NCBI GenBank assembly: GCA_946482295.1
Contig: CAMLRB010000023.1
Span: 1 to 24,431 of the forward strand
Source of the DNA: an uncultured Bacteriovorax sp.
Lineage (GTDB): Bacteria > Bdellovibrionota > Bacteriovoracia > Bacteriovoracales > Bacteriovoracaceae
Length of the DNA: 24,431 nt
Direction of reading: 5' to 3'
Shown: positions 16,195-24,294 of the stretch, in pieces
How the letters are laid out: every line of letters begins with the position of its first letter
Position numbering within the stretch: position 1 is the first letter of the stretch
Notes under the pieces: model-generated
Database searches by the model: none
Seen by the model: only the letters and a program-made list of their open reading frames with translations
What the model was told of the DNA's origin: nothing
Translations under genes and position numbers: made by a program

Positions 16195-17730
16195 ATGAAG
16201 CAGTGGACGCGCCAAGAAAGCAAAGAAAGATTCCCAAAACCTATAACACCTTTGGGCTGGTCACTTTTGTTTGTTCCGCTTGATGCAACTCTATTAAGTA
16301 TGTCACGAACATTGGGGGTTAAAAAATATTCACCAAATGATATGATTCTTTGGCATAACTTTACGATTTATACGCGAAAGAACTTCTTTACTAGTTTAAA
16401 AAATTTAAAATTTCATTTACCTCGATTGATTCAGATTTTGGGTCTAGCAGTAATCTCATTTGGAGAAACTCTTTATCAACAGTACAAAGAACAAGGGAAA
16501 TTTAAAGATCGCTTTTTCAATCGAGTTTTTAAAAAAATATTTGAGAAGCAAATCGTACAGCTTATTGGAGAATGGCCCAATGAAATTTCCCATCTCAAAG
16601 AAATCATGGGGCGAGATTTTAAATTGGATACAATATCAGAATTAGATTATGAAAAGTTCTTTAAAATCCGATCTCAAATGCAAGAAGATAGCAAACGGTA
16701 CTTTGCTGAAGACTTTAATGTCTATTTCCTTAAAAATTGTGTTTATGAATTATTAAAATCGCAGCTGAAAAATTCGGGACTATCCGTTGAGGATTCAACA
16801 AAACTCTTAAGTTCTCTTTCAAATGGACTTAAGGGAAATTTTTCAGTTCAAATGATTGTCGATTTCAATGATAGTGCCATTACTTCTGATGAGTTGAAAA
16901 AACGCTATGGGCATCTTACCGATAATTGGGACTTATACCATCCAACTCTAGGTGAAGTAGGTAGCATTTGGAAAGAAAGAGGGACATTAAAGTCTCAATC
17001 ACCTTTAGCAGTGCTGGCCCAACAACAAACAGTTCAAAAAATTCTTAAGGCCTTGAGCTGGAATCCTGATGCATCTAAACTGGTTCACTGGCTGCAAGAA
17101 CTCATTATTATCGATGAAGATCTTCGTGCCTATAGCTCACTCCAATATCCGCAAGCTCGTAAGCTTTTTGCACTTGTAGAAAAGACTTCTATATGGAGAG
17201 AATTGATTGTTGAAAAAGACGATATCTATTTTCTTCATTTGAATGAAATTGAACACGGATTGAAGAAGAATGATTTCCATCCTTATTATGATTTAATCCG
17301 CGAACGCCGCTCAGCTTTCATAAAGGCCCAAACACAAATTGCCCCCTTTGAGCTAGAGCAAAATAATCTCGGGACAATTAAGCAAATTAAATTAGCAGAT
17401 GAATTGAGTCAGATATTGAAAGGTGTTTGCGTTTCAGAAGGCTCCGTTGAAGGGGAAGTGATTAAGATCAATTCATATTCTGATCTAGCAAAGATCAGTA
17501 AAAAGAGTATCTTAGTTTTGGAAAGTGCCACCCCCATATACGCTCCTTTCTATGCCCTGTCGGGAGGAATTGTCTCGGAGATGGGAGGACAACTCAGTCA
17601 CGGAGCTATTGTGGCCCGCGAGTATGGCATTCCTATGTTGACGGGTGTTGAAAATGCATGTGTAATTTTACAGGATGGACAGCGAATATTTCTAGATGCT
17701 GACACTGGAATCATTAAGGTGAAAGATTAA
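16195..17730 (+). CDS. PEP-utilising-enzyme homologue lacking ATP-grasp
   Basis: I place the start at ATG 16195 (511 residues), four bases after the previous stop. An upstream ATG at 16132 would overlap that gene by 59 bases and add a lysine-rich tail. The protein opens with FPKPITPLGWSLL, the start of the central substrate domain in rifampin-phosphotransferase-like enzymes. It ends with the swivelling phospho-histidine domain: SGGIVSEMGGQLSHGAIVAR then EYGIP, with His469 as the phosphate carrier. The N-terminal ATP-grasp domain that normally charges this histidine is absent. The next gene encodes a complete enzyme of the same family, so the two may share one ATP-grasp unit, or this one may be charged from PEP or act as a structural partner. 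The product would be a phosphorylated small molecule or lipid head group; substrate unknown. Confidence 0.82.
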   Translation: MKQWTRQESKERFPKPITPLGWSLLFVPLDATLLSMSRTLGVKKYSPNDMILWHNFTIYTRKNFFTSLKNLKFHLPRLIQILGLAVISFGETLYQQYKEQGKFKDRFFNRVFKKIFEKQIVQLIGEWPNEISHLKEIMGRDFKLDTISELDYEKFFKIRSQMQEDSKRYFAEDFNVYFLKNCVYELLKSQLKNSGLSVEDSTKLLSSLSNGLKGNFSVQMIVDFNDSAITSDELKKRYGHLTDNWDLYHPTLGEVGSIWKERGTLKSQSPLAVLAQQQTVQKILKALSWNPDASKLVHWLQELIIIDEDLRAYSSLQYPQARKLFALVEKTSIWRELIVEKDDIYFLHLNEIEHGLKKNDFHPYYDLIRERRSAFIKAQTQIAPFELEQNNLGTIKQIKLADELSQILKGVCVSEGSVEGEVIKINSYSDLAKISKKSILVLESATPIYAPFYALSGGIVSEMGGQLSHGAIVAREYGIPMLTGVENACVILQDGQRIFLDADTGIIKVKD

Positions 17731-20165
17731 TGCAAAATTCTGTGAAGGCCTTTGGAGGTAAAGCTGATTCGCTCATTCAATTGAGAGAGTTGGGGCTTCC
17801 TGTTCCCAAATTTCATATCATCCCAACATCAATTTTTCGTGAAGCTCGCAAAAATAAATTTCAGTCGATTCCTGATTCCTACTCACCCGAATTTCAAAAA
17901 ATTGTCGATGATTTTTTCCAGACCCCTGTAGCTGTTCGATCATCAGCAAGTAAAGAAGACGGTGCTCAATATTCGTTTGCTGGATTGTTTGAAACTTATC
18001 TTGATCAACAGGGGAAAGAAGCCATCCTCGAATCAGTCCTAAAGTGTTGGCAATCAACTAATACTGAACGAACGAAATCATACTGCGATCGCAACTCTAT
18101 GAATGTTGAAGAACTTGAGATGGCCGTAGTTGTTCAGGAGTTCATCAATCCTGATTTTGCCGGAGTTATCTTCACGGCCAATCCAATTACCGGGAACGAC
18201 CAGGAACTCATTATAGAAGCTTGTCCTGGATCTGGTGAAAAACTCGTTTCGGGGCTAATCACGCCTTCTCGATTTCTTTTAAACAGAGAACATAAGAATT
18301 TCATCACAGATATTGATGATCGAATGAACATTGGAGTGGATGAAAACATTTTAAAAAAATTGCAATCACTCGCGCTAATGATCCAGGCGAAATACGGACG
18401 TCCACAAGATATCGAGTTCGCCGTTAAGAATAATCAGATTTATATTCTTCAAAGCAGGCCCATTACAAAAATACAGTTTTCTCGAGAAATGGGAGAATGG
18501 ACGACGTCGGACTTTAGAGATGGGGGTGTCTCTTCAGCAGTTGTCTCTCCAATAATGTGGAGTTTATATGAAAAAATTTTTGCGACAACTCTTCCTCATT
18601 ATTTCGTAAAACTAAAATTGATCACAGCTAAAGAAGCACAAGATATTACGTGGTACAAAGTTTTTTATGGTCGTCCTTATTGGAATCTCAAAGCTGTTAA
18701 AGATATTCAAGCAACATTACCTGGCTATGTTGAGCGAAATTTCGATCAAGATATGGCCTTACCCATTAACTACGAAGGACCTGGCGTTACAACGGGGTTT
18801 TCATTGAAGGGAATTTTAAAGGCCCTTCCTGTTTTAGGTGCTCTTCATAAAGAATACGAAGAGCAGAAGAATCGCAGTGAAAAATTATTGCAAGATTTTC
18901 ATCTTTTAGAGAAACAATATCTTAATAAAAGCTTAACTTCGCTATCGACCGAAGATCTTAGTGAATCTTTTGTGAAACTTGTTCAGCAAGATTTTACGTA
19001 TGTTGAAAGTGAATACTTTCAAACAATCTATAATGCTTCAAATGCAAAACTAGAATTTGCCGATGAATTAAAGGCCTATAAAAAAATAGAGAAATCACTA
19101 GAACTAGTAAACTTACTTACAGATCTTGGGGAACTCAAAGTTACTGGTCCTGCCCATGCGCTCACTCAGATAGCCGTCGAATGGAAGCAGAAAAATCCTA
19201 GTGCCTCTGCATGGCTGCAGACATTGCTGCAAAATAAAACATCGATTAGCCTCTCGGATTTATCAGATGATATATTCCTTCATGAAAGGCTATCACATTA
19301 TTGTTCTCAATATTATTTTCATAGTGAAAGAGAACTAGATCTGCTCGTTCCACGTTGGAGCGAAGATTTACGCTTTTGTTTGGAAACGATTATTGCCCTT
19401 TTGAAAGGAAATGTTCAAGACCATGAAGGACGGAGAGATATCTATTCCATTGAACTGTCTAAACTCAAGGCCGCACACCAAAAATCCTTTAAAAAATATA
19501 TTCCAGGTTCTTGGTCATCGCTTATGAAGAAATTAGATCGTATTCGCCATTTTCTCTGGCTGAGAGAGGAAGTGCGTGATCGTTCGACTCGTATGTATTT
19601 TTTTATTCGCCAGCATCTTCTTGAGCTGGGTAAACGCACACATTTAAATGAGCTGATTTTTTCTTGTAGTTACCAAGAAATTATTAAATTCATTGAAAAA
19701 AATCTCACCATTGAAGAATTGAAAACCTGTGCAGAACAAAGACAGTTATATGCCCTTGGATATAAAAACTTTAAAAATTCCAACGAAATTGGATTTCGAT
19801 TCAATAATTCAACATGGAAAACTAAAAGTACAATCAAAGATGGGAAAACCCATTTTTTTGGCATTGGTTGTAGTGCAGGTGTTGTCACGGCCCATTCAAG
19901 AATTATTGCAGACATCACAGACGCACATACTTTGAAGGCCGGAGAAATCATGGTCGTTCCCTTTACCGATCCAGGTTGGACACCACTTTTTAGTTTAGCA
20001 GCAGGAGTTGTGACAGAAACGGGAGGCCTACTCTCACATGCGGCACTCATCTCTCGTGAATATGGTATTCCTTGTGTTTTAAACATCAATGGGGCTACTG
20101 AACAAATTAAAAATCAAGTAAAGCTTGAAATTGATGGAAACGAAGGAAGAGTGACGATTCTATGA
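17730..20165 (+). CDS. PPDK/PEP-synthase/rifampin-phosphotransferase-like enzyme
   Basis: The 811-residue protein has the full three-part layout. The N-terminal ATP-grasp (about 1-250) shows FGGKADSLIQLRELGLPVPK (7-26), AVRSSASKEDGAQYSFAGLF, AGVIFTANPITG and, at its end, DIEFAVKNNQIYILQSRPIT. A central domain follows, opening with EWTTSDFRDGGVSSAVVSP and running to about 690. The C-terminal swivelling domain has ETGGLLSHAALISREYGIP with His770 as the phosphate carrier. There is no C-terminal PEP-binding TIM barrel, so it is not a true PEP synthase. The layout is that of rifampin phosphotransferase: ATP plus water plus an acceptor hydroxyl gives phosphorylated product, AMP and phosphate. The acceptor is unknown; the operon suggests a pathway intermediate rather than an antibiotic. 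TAATG junction with the preceding gene, ATGA with the next. Confidence 0.88.
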   Translation: MQNSVKAFGGKADSLIQLRELGLPVPKFHIIPTSIFREARKNKFQSIPDSYSPEFQKIVDDFFQTPVAVRSSASKEDGAQYSFAGLFETYLDQQGKEAILESVLKCWQSTNTERTKSYCDRNSMNVEELEMAVVVQEFINPDFAGVIFTANPITGNDQELIIEACPGSGEKLVSGLITPSRFLLNREHKNFITDIDDRMNIGVDENILKKLQSLALMIQAKYGRPQDIEFAVKNNQIYILQSRPITKIQFSREMGEWTTSDFRDGGVSSAVVSPIMWSLYEKIFATTLPHYFVKLKLITAKEAQDITWYKVFYGRPYWNLKAVKDIQATLPGYVERNFDQDMALPINYEGPGVTTGFSLKGILKALPVLGALHKEYEEQKNRSEKLLQDFHLLEKQYLNKSLTSLSTEDLSESFVKLVQQDFTYVESEYFQTIYNASNAKLEFADELKAYKKIEKSLELVNLLTDLGELKVTGPAHALTQIAVEWKQKNPSASAWLQTLLQNKTSISLSDLSDDIFLHERLSHYCSQYYFHSERELDLLVPRWSEDLRFCLETIIALLKGNVQDHEGRRDIYSIELSKLKAAHQKSFKKYIPGSWSSLMKKLDRIRHFLWLREEVRDRSTRMYFFIRQHLLELGKRTHLNELIFSCSYQEIIKFIEKNLTIEELKTCAEQRQLYALGYKNFKNSNEIGFRFNNSTWKTKSTIKDGKTHFFGIGCSAGVVTAHSRIIADITDAHTLKAGEIMVVPFTDPGWTPLFSLAAGVVTETGGLLSHAALISREYGIPCVLNINGATEQIKNQVKLEIDGNEGRVTIL

Positions 20166-21193
20166 AAAAAGAAATTGCTTACATTCAAGACCTCATTAGA
20201 AGTTATCCTCGGACGTCGGCACAGATGAATTCACCATTTCATTCAGATGCTGAAATTCTAAAAGTGAACGATGGATATGTTGGCGTAAGTGTTGATGCTG
20301 TCTCTGAAGAAATAGACTTAAAAATTCTCTTGAGCCCTCAAACACTAGGATGGCTAACAGTTACAGCGAGTGTTTCTGATCTTGCAGCTGTCGGTATGAA
20401 GACAGATCGAATCAGTTTGCTTCTAAAAGAAAACGGACGAGATAAGTCTTGGTGTGAACAATTTGATCAAGGAGTTGAAGAAGCAATCAGTGTTTATAAT
20501 ATTCACTCTGCTGAAAAACTCATGGCCAGTGGTTCACAAACTCTCTCTGCCTGCACTGCTTATGGATTTTCACTCGAAAAACCCGTACTGTCGCGCTTAG
20601 GATTAAAGCCTGGTGACACTCTTTTTTGTACAGGTCCAATTGGTTGGGGAAATGCAGTTGCATTCGCCAATCTTGCCATTCGTCCAATGAATGCTACTGT
20701 TGCCGATAAATTAGACATGAGCTACCGTCCGAGAGCGAAAGTTCAAGAAGCTCTCTTTTTAAATAATCATGCACACGTCTGCATTGATACGAGTGATGGA
20801 CTTCTTTCAACGCTCAAATGGTTGGAGATTTTCAATCATTCTAAAATCGATATTCAATACAAAGAAAGTTTATTTCATCCAGTGGCCTCGGAAGTGGCGA
20901 GAATGGCGCAAGTAACTCCTTGGCTTTTTATGGCCGCCCAAAACGGGGAATTTGAATTAATTTTTGCAGTTGCTGAAAATAAGTTAAAAACATTTCAACA
21001 AGAAGCACAGTCACACGGTTATCGCTTTTTAGAAATCGCTACAGTGAAAGAAGGAAAAGGGATTTCACTAAATGGTCGCGATCTGCAGTTGGATCAAATT
21101 TTAGATATGCTTCACGAAGGAGTAGGGCCAGAAGAATACATTCGTCGAATGTTAGCTTTTGCCATTGAAAACCAAATTAGGTTTCAGGAGTAG
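20162..21193 (+). CDS. ThiL/AIR-synthase-like protein
   Basis: The 343-residue protein has the fold of thiamine-monophosphate kinase, SelD, HypE and AIR synthase. Seen are HSDAEIL (28-34) in place of the usual DDAA, SVDAVSEEIDL (43-53), SVSDLAAVG (70-78), IDTSDGLLSTL (208-218) and GEFELIF (262-268) in place of GEDYELLF. The conserved GGDT metal/ATP loop is replaced by MASGSQT (121-127), removing an Asp, and one of the paired N-terminal Asp residues is also gone. So it is a divergent paralogue, not housekeeping ThiL, with a new substrate or reduced catalysis. The operon's small eleventh gene carries an intact GGDT segment of the same fold. An AGGAG at its end serves the next gene. Confidence 0.82.
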   Translation: MKKEIAYIQDLIRSYPRTSAQMNSPFHSDAEILKVNDGYVGVSVDAVSEEIDLKILLSPQTLGWLTVTASVSDLAAVGMKTDRISLLLKENGRDKSWCEQFDQGVEEAISVYNIHSAEKLMASGSQTLSACTAYGFSLEKPVLSRLGLKPGDTLFCTGPIGWGNAVAFANLAIRPMNATVADKLDMSYRPRAKVQEALFLNNHAHVCIDTSDGLLSTLKWLEIFNHSKIDIQYKESLFHPVASEVARMAQVTPWLFMAAQNGEFELIFAVAENKLKTFQQEAQSHGYRFLEIATVKEGKGISLNGRDLQLDQILDMLHEGVGPEEYIRRMLAFAIENQIRFQE

Positions 21194-21195
21194 AC

Positions 21196-22509
21196 ATGAG
21201 TCTCGATAAGAAAGATGGATTTATTGGAGAGAATTTTGATATTGGCGATCTTCCCATACAAGATCCATCGAAATTTCACCTTTTGAATTTGAAAGATGTT
21301 TTTGGAAAACAAATTAAAGGAAACATTGATACGTTTGAAGGAATTTTTAGACCGTTATATAAAAATGGTTATCTTCTTTATCACCGTGAAGTGTGTTCAC
21401 CAATGGATCCAGAAGTAGAGGTTCTCGATCATACAACTGGTTTACGTAAGAAAATGCTGATGTTCGGTTCTAACAATTATTTAGGATTTGCGAACGAAGA
21501 AAAAATTAAAAAGAAGGTAATTAAAACAATTGAAGAGTTTGGTATCGGAATGGCCGGCCCCATGATTTTAAATGGTAGCGGCTCACTTCAAAAGCAACTC
21601 GAGCAAAAACTTGCTCAGTTTAAAGGTAAAGAAGACGCAATCGTTTTACCTAGCGGCTATCAAGCAAACCTTGCATGGGTTACTTCGCTCGTAACTGATA
21701 ATGCTATTTTACTCTATGATGAAGCTTCCCATGCTTCACTTATAGATGCTATTCGCTTAGGTAAAAAAAGGGCCTTTCGATTTAGCGCCCAAGATTTTTC
21801 AACACTCGAAGAACAGCTCGTTAAATATAGATCAGAAGATTCTGCACGCGATATCTTTGTTAGCTTGCAAGGTGTTTATTCAATGAGTGGTGAAGTGGCC
21901 GATTTAAAAACAGCTGCAGAACTTTGCGAAAAATACAATGCAAACTTGGTGGTCGATGATGCCCATGGCACGGGTGTAATGGGGAAAGGAAAGGGAACTG
22001 CTGAACATTGTGGAGTGAATTCAAAAGTGTTTCTAGCGATGGGAACATTTTCCAAATCATTTGCTGTAACTGGAGGATTTCTCGCAGGGGATGCTAAGAC
22101 AATTAACTTTATCAGATTTTTTGCTCGTCCATATTTCTTTACTGCGGCCATCCCACCCATGATCGCCAGTGCTGTAATCGGTGGCATTGAGGAGATCGAG
22201 GCCCATCCAGATCGGGTTCAAAAGGTTCTTGATAATGCTGAATATCTTCGTCAGCAGCTTGATCTCGCTGGTATAAAATACATTCGTACTGAATCTGCAG
22301 TCGTTCCCGTTTTTCCACCGGAAGGCTCTGTCTTCAGAAAGATAGCTCTTGATTTACACAAAGAAGGACTCTTTATTAATCCAATTGAGCCACCTGCGGT
22401 CACATTAGGAACGGAACGTTTTAGAATGTCAGTGATGGCCACGCATGAGAAAAAACATATTGAGGCCGCTGTCGCCATTTTGAAAAAAGTTTTTGCGAGT
22501 GCCTCATGA
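21196..22509 (+). CDS. Alpha-oxoamine synthase (SPT/BioF/KBL type)
   Basis: The 437-residue PLP enzyme belongs to the family of serine palmitoyltransferase, 8-amino-7-oxononanoate synthase, 2-amino-3-oxobutyrate-CoA ligase and 5-aminolevulinate synthase. MFGSNNYLGFANEE opens the core, DEASHASLIDAIRLG holds the PLP-stacking His, VVDDAHGTGVMG gives the Asp and His that bind PLP, and GTFSKSFAVTGGFLAG contains the Schiff-base Lys. The reaction is decarboxylating condensation of an amino acid with an acyl thioester. An N-terminal extension of about 70 residues before the core is more like serine palmitoyltransferase than BioF. With no biotin genes nearby and a lipid-kinase gene two genes on, a long-chain base or a related aminoketone is the likeliest product, by inference. 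AGGAG at 21186-21190 lies five bases before the ATG. Confidence 0.88.
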   Translation: MSLDKKDGFIGENFDIGDLPIQDPSKFHLLNLKDVFGKQIKGNIDTFEGIFRPLYKNGYLLYHREVCSPMDPEVEVLDHTTGLRKKMLMFGSNNYLGFANEEKIKKKVIKTIEEFGIGMAGPMILNGSGSLQKQLEQKLAQFKGKEDAIVLPSGYQANLAWVTSLVTDNAILLYDEASHASLIDAIRLGKKRAFRFSAQDFSTLEEQLVKYRSEDSARDIFVSLQGVYSMSGEVADLKTAAELCEKYNANLVVDDAHGTGVMGKGKGTAEHCGVNSKVFLAMGTFSKSFAVTGGFLAGDAKTINFIRFFARPYFFTAAIPPMIASAVIGGIEEIEAHPDRVQKVLDNAEYLRQQLDLAGIKYIRTESAVVPVFPPEGSVFRKIALDLHKEGLFINPIEPPAVTLGTERFRMSVMATHEKKHIEAAVAILKKVFASAS

Positions 22510-23120
22510 AAATCTTTACGTTGATGGGTGCTGATGCTTGCGGAAAAGATACCCAACTGGAAAAATTACGCAAACATTTTGAAGGTTTAGGTCACAAAGT
22601 TCAGGTTATAACTATTTGGGACTCACTGAGAGATTTTCACCAAATTGAAGATCAAAAAACATTACATAAAATTGTCGAAACTTTTTTATTAAAGTTTGAA
22701 CCACATGCCCGAAGCTTTTTTCTTCTTGCTTGTTTAAAAAACGCAGTATCAAAGATCAGGCCTGACTCTGAGATTATTTTTCTTAATGGATTTTACCAAA
22801 AGTATTGGGCCTCTGAAATGAACTACGGTATTGAAAAAACTTTTTGGGAAAAAGAAATTTCATCGTTTCCTCCATCGGATAAGATCATTTATATTAAGAC
22901 TCCAGTTGAAGTTTGCTTAAAAAGAAAAGAGCAATGGTCGCAATATGAGCAAGGACTCGGCATAAGTCTTTCTACGTCAGTTTATGAATCTAAAGAAACT
23001 TTTCAGAAGAAACTGCATCAGAAAGTTGATCAAGTAGCAGCGATGATGCCAAATTGTCACATCATCGATGGTTCGCAATCCATTGAAGAAGTTTTTAAAT
23101 CCATACTCAAGGTTCTATGA
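22506..23120 (+). CDS. Thymidylate-kinase-like P-loop kinase
   Basis: The 204-residue protein starts with a P-loop, MGADACGKDTQLEKLRKHFE (7-26), in the style of dTMP kinase. The residue after the lysine is Asp15 instead of Ser. The rest fits loosely: a second strand IIFLNGFYQKYWASE stands where dTMP kinase has its DR-x-x-x-S-x-x-AYQ nucleotide-binding element, and IIYIKTPVEVCLKRKEQ matches the later L-x-x-P-x-E-x-x-x-x-R strand-helix. Loss of the DR pair argues against ordinary dTMP kinase. It probably phosphorylates a different small molecule or nucleotide-linked intermediate. ATGA overlaps on both sides make it an integral operon member. Confidence 0.72.
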   Translation: MKIFTLMGADACGKDTQLEKLRKHFEGLGHKVQVITIWDSLRDFHQIEDQKTLHKIVETFLLKFEPHARSFFLLACLKNAVSKIRPDSEIIFLNGFYQKYWASEMNYGIEKTFWEKEISSFPPSDKIIYIKTPVEVCLKRKEQWSQYEQGLGISLSTSVYESKETFQKKLHQKVDQVAAMMPNCHIIDGSQSIEEVFKSILKVL

Positions 23121-24013
23121 AGTACATCTTTCTTAATCACAATGCCTGTAGTGGTAAAGCACTCACCAAATGGAGAATGATTAAAGATCATTTGATAGTG
23201 ACTGAAAATTGTAAAGTGATTGAGAATCGTGAATTTATTGATTGGGATCATTTTGATATTAAGGAAGGGGACTCCTTTTTGTCAGCAGGGGGAGATGGTA
23301 CATTACACTGTTTAGTTAATGATTTAATCAAACATAAAGGTTTGGATGTTCTCAGTAAGATTAAAATCGGTCACATCGGACTCGGATCAAATAATAGTTA
23401 TCTTCGACCTTATAGTGAATGCCAAATATTGGCCGGTATACCAATGAAGATTAGTGCGGAAACATTTTCGCAGGACCTAGTTGAAGTTCAGATTGAAAAT
23501 AATGGTGAATTAATCCTACGCTATTGTGTGGCCAATGCTTCACTCGGTTTTCTAGCTCATGCCAACAAACTTTTTAATAATTCTTCTGACATTGCCATTC
23601 TTAAACGATGGAATTCGGATCTCGCTGATGTCTACACATTTTTCCGTGCCCTATTTCAATGGAAATCCCTGAGCATCAAAAGTTCATTGTATTCCGGCGC
23701 CATTACTAACTTTCACATCATGAAACGGCCTTTTTACGCAAGCGATTTATGTTTTCCGGAAAATATCCAGGCATCGAGCGGAAAGTTTCGTATCAATTTA
23801 TTAAAAGATCATAGCACTCTCTCTATTCTTAAAAGATTCATTAAAATGCTTATTTTCAAAAAATTTGAAGAGGGGCGAGACTTCACAAGTGAAAGTGATG
23901 AATTGATTGTGTCGTGTGATCGTTCGACTGCAATGGAATTGGATGGAGAAATCGTCTATGGGACGGCTTTTCATATGACGGCTTTAAAAGGTAAAATAAA
24001 TTTATGCAAATGA
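23117..24013 (+). CDS. Diacylglycerol/sphingoid-kinase-family lipid kinase
   Basis: The 298-residue protein matches the bacterial DgkB/YegS and sphingosine-kinase catalytic fold. FLNHNACSGKA (5-15) is the N-terminal nucleotide loop, SAGGDGTLHCLVNDL (56-70) the hallmark, IGHIGLGSNNSYLRP (84-98) stands where the family has G-x-x-P-x-GTxND, VANASLGFLAHA is the linker motif, and MELDGEI near residue 273 is the C-terminal ELDGE signature. Such enzymes phosphorylate a lipid hydroxyl with ATP at the cytoplasmic membrane face. A related enzyme phosphorylates ceramide in Caulobacter. With the oxoamine synthase two genes upstream, an acylated or free long-chain base is a natural substrate here; diacylglycerol remains possible. 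The GTGND element is changed to GLGSNNSY, hinting at altered nucleotide or lipid handling. ATGA overlap with the next gene. Confidence 0.86.
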   Translation: MKYIFLNHNACSGKALTKWRMIKDHLIVTENCKVIENREFIDWDHFDIKEGDSFLSAGGDGTLHCLVNDLIKHKGLDVLSKIKIGHIGLGSNNSYLRPYSECQILAGIPMKISAETFSQDLVEVQIENNGELILRYCVANASLGFLAHANKLFNNSSDIAILKRWNSDLADVYTFFRALFQWKSLSIKSSLYSGAITNFHIMKRPFYASDLCFPENIQASSGKFRINLLKDHSTLSILKRFIKMLIFKKFEEGRDFTSESDELIVSCDRSTAMELDGEIVYGTAFHMTALKGKINLCK

Positions 24014-24294
24014 ATGGTCTTTCATTTTTATCGGGAAATTTTATCGGTGAAGAGAATCAACTTCTCGGAGAGATCAATTCTTTTTTAGAAAATGTGAAAT
24101 TCCAGAATCGGTCTTCTCAAAAATTTCATCTCGTTCATGCTCTCATTTTTCCTAAATCCATGAGCGAAGAACAAATTTTTGAACTGAATAATAAAATTGG
24201 CGCCATTTATCGCCAAAATGGTTTTGATGTTTTGGGTGGTGACACCTCTTCTGGGCAGGAGCTTAATGTTTTTATTTCAACGATTGTCGAATAA
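24010..24294 (+). CDS. Orphan fragment of an AIR-synthase/ThiL-like fold with GGDT
   Basis: From the ATG at 24010, which makes the operon's usual ATGA overlap, the protein has 94 residues; an ATG at 24004 would add two. The second half reads like one segment of ThiL/SelD proteins: HALIFPKSMSEEQIFELN (43-60), a helix, then YRQNGFDVLGGDTSSGQELN (67-86) and VFISTI. In the full family this is the strand-helix-GGDT-strand region that ends the first domain. The remaining roughly 200 residues are absent: the frame stops cleanly and a lipoprotein gene begins inside its end. The ThiL-like protein of this operon lacks precisely this GGDT, so the fragment could complete it in trans, or could be a remnant. 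No signal peptide. Confidence 0.68.
   Translation: MNGLSFLSGNFIGEENQLLGEINSFLENVKFQNRSSQKFHLVHALIFPKSMSEEQIFELNNKIGAIYRQNGFDVLGGDTSSGQELNVFISTIVE
24257..24261 (+). promoter_or_regulatory. Ribosome site inside the preceding gene
   Basis: AGGAG lies within the last codons of the GGDT-fragment gene, four bases before ATG 24266. It supports that start for the lipoprotein gene. Confidence 0.6.

Noticed and set aside
17730..20165. True PEP synthase (ppsA) or pyruvate phosphate dikinase
   Set aside because: The C-terminal PEP/pyruvate-binding TIM barrel is absent; the protein ends right after the phospho-histidine domain.
20162..21193. Housekeeping thiamine-monophosphate kinase
   Set aside because: The GGDT loop and one of the paired Asp residues are missing, and the neighbours are unrelated to thiamine. 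It is better described as ThiL-like.
21196..22509. bioF of a biotin operon
   Set aside because: No biotin genes are present and the protein has a long N-terminal extension. The core alone cannot decide, so the call is kept at family level.
24004..24009. ATG at 24004 for the GGDT-fragment gene
   Set aside because: The ATG at 24010 gives the ATGA overlap used at most junctions of the operon. The difference is only two residues.
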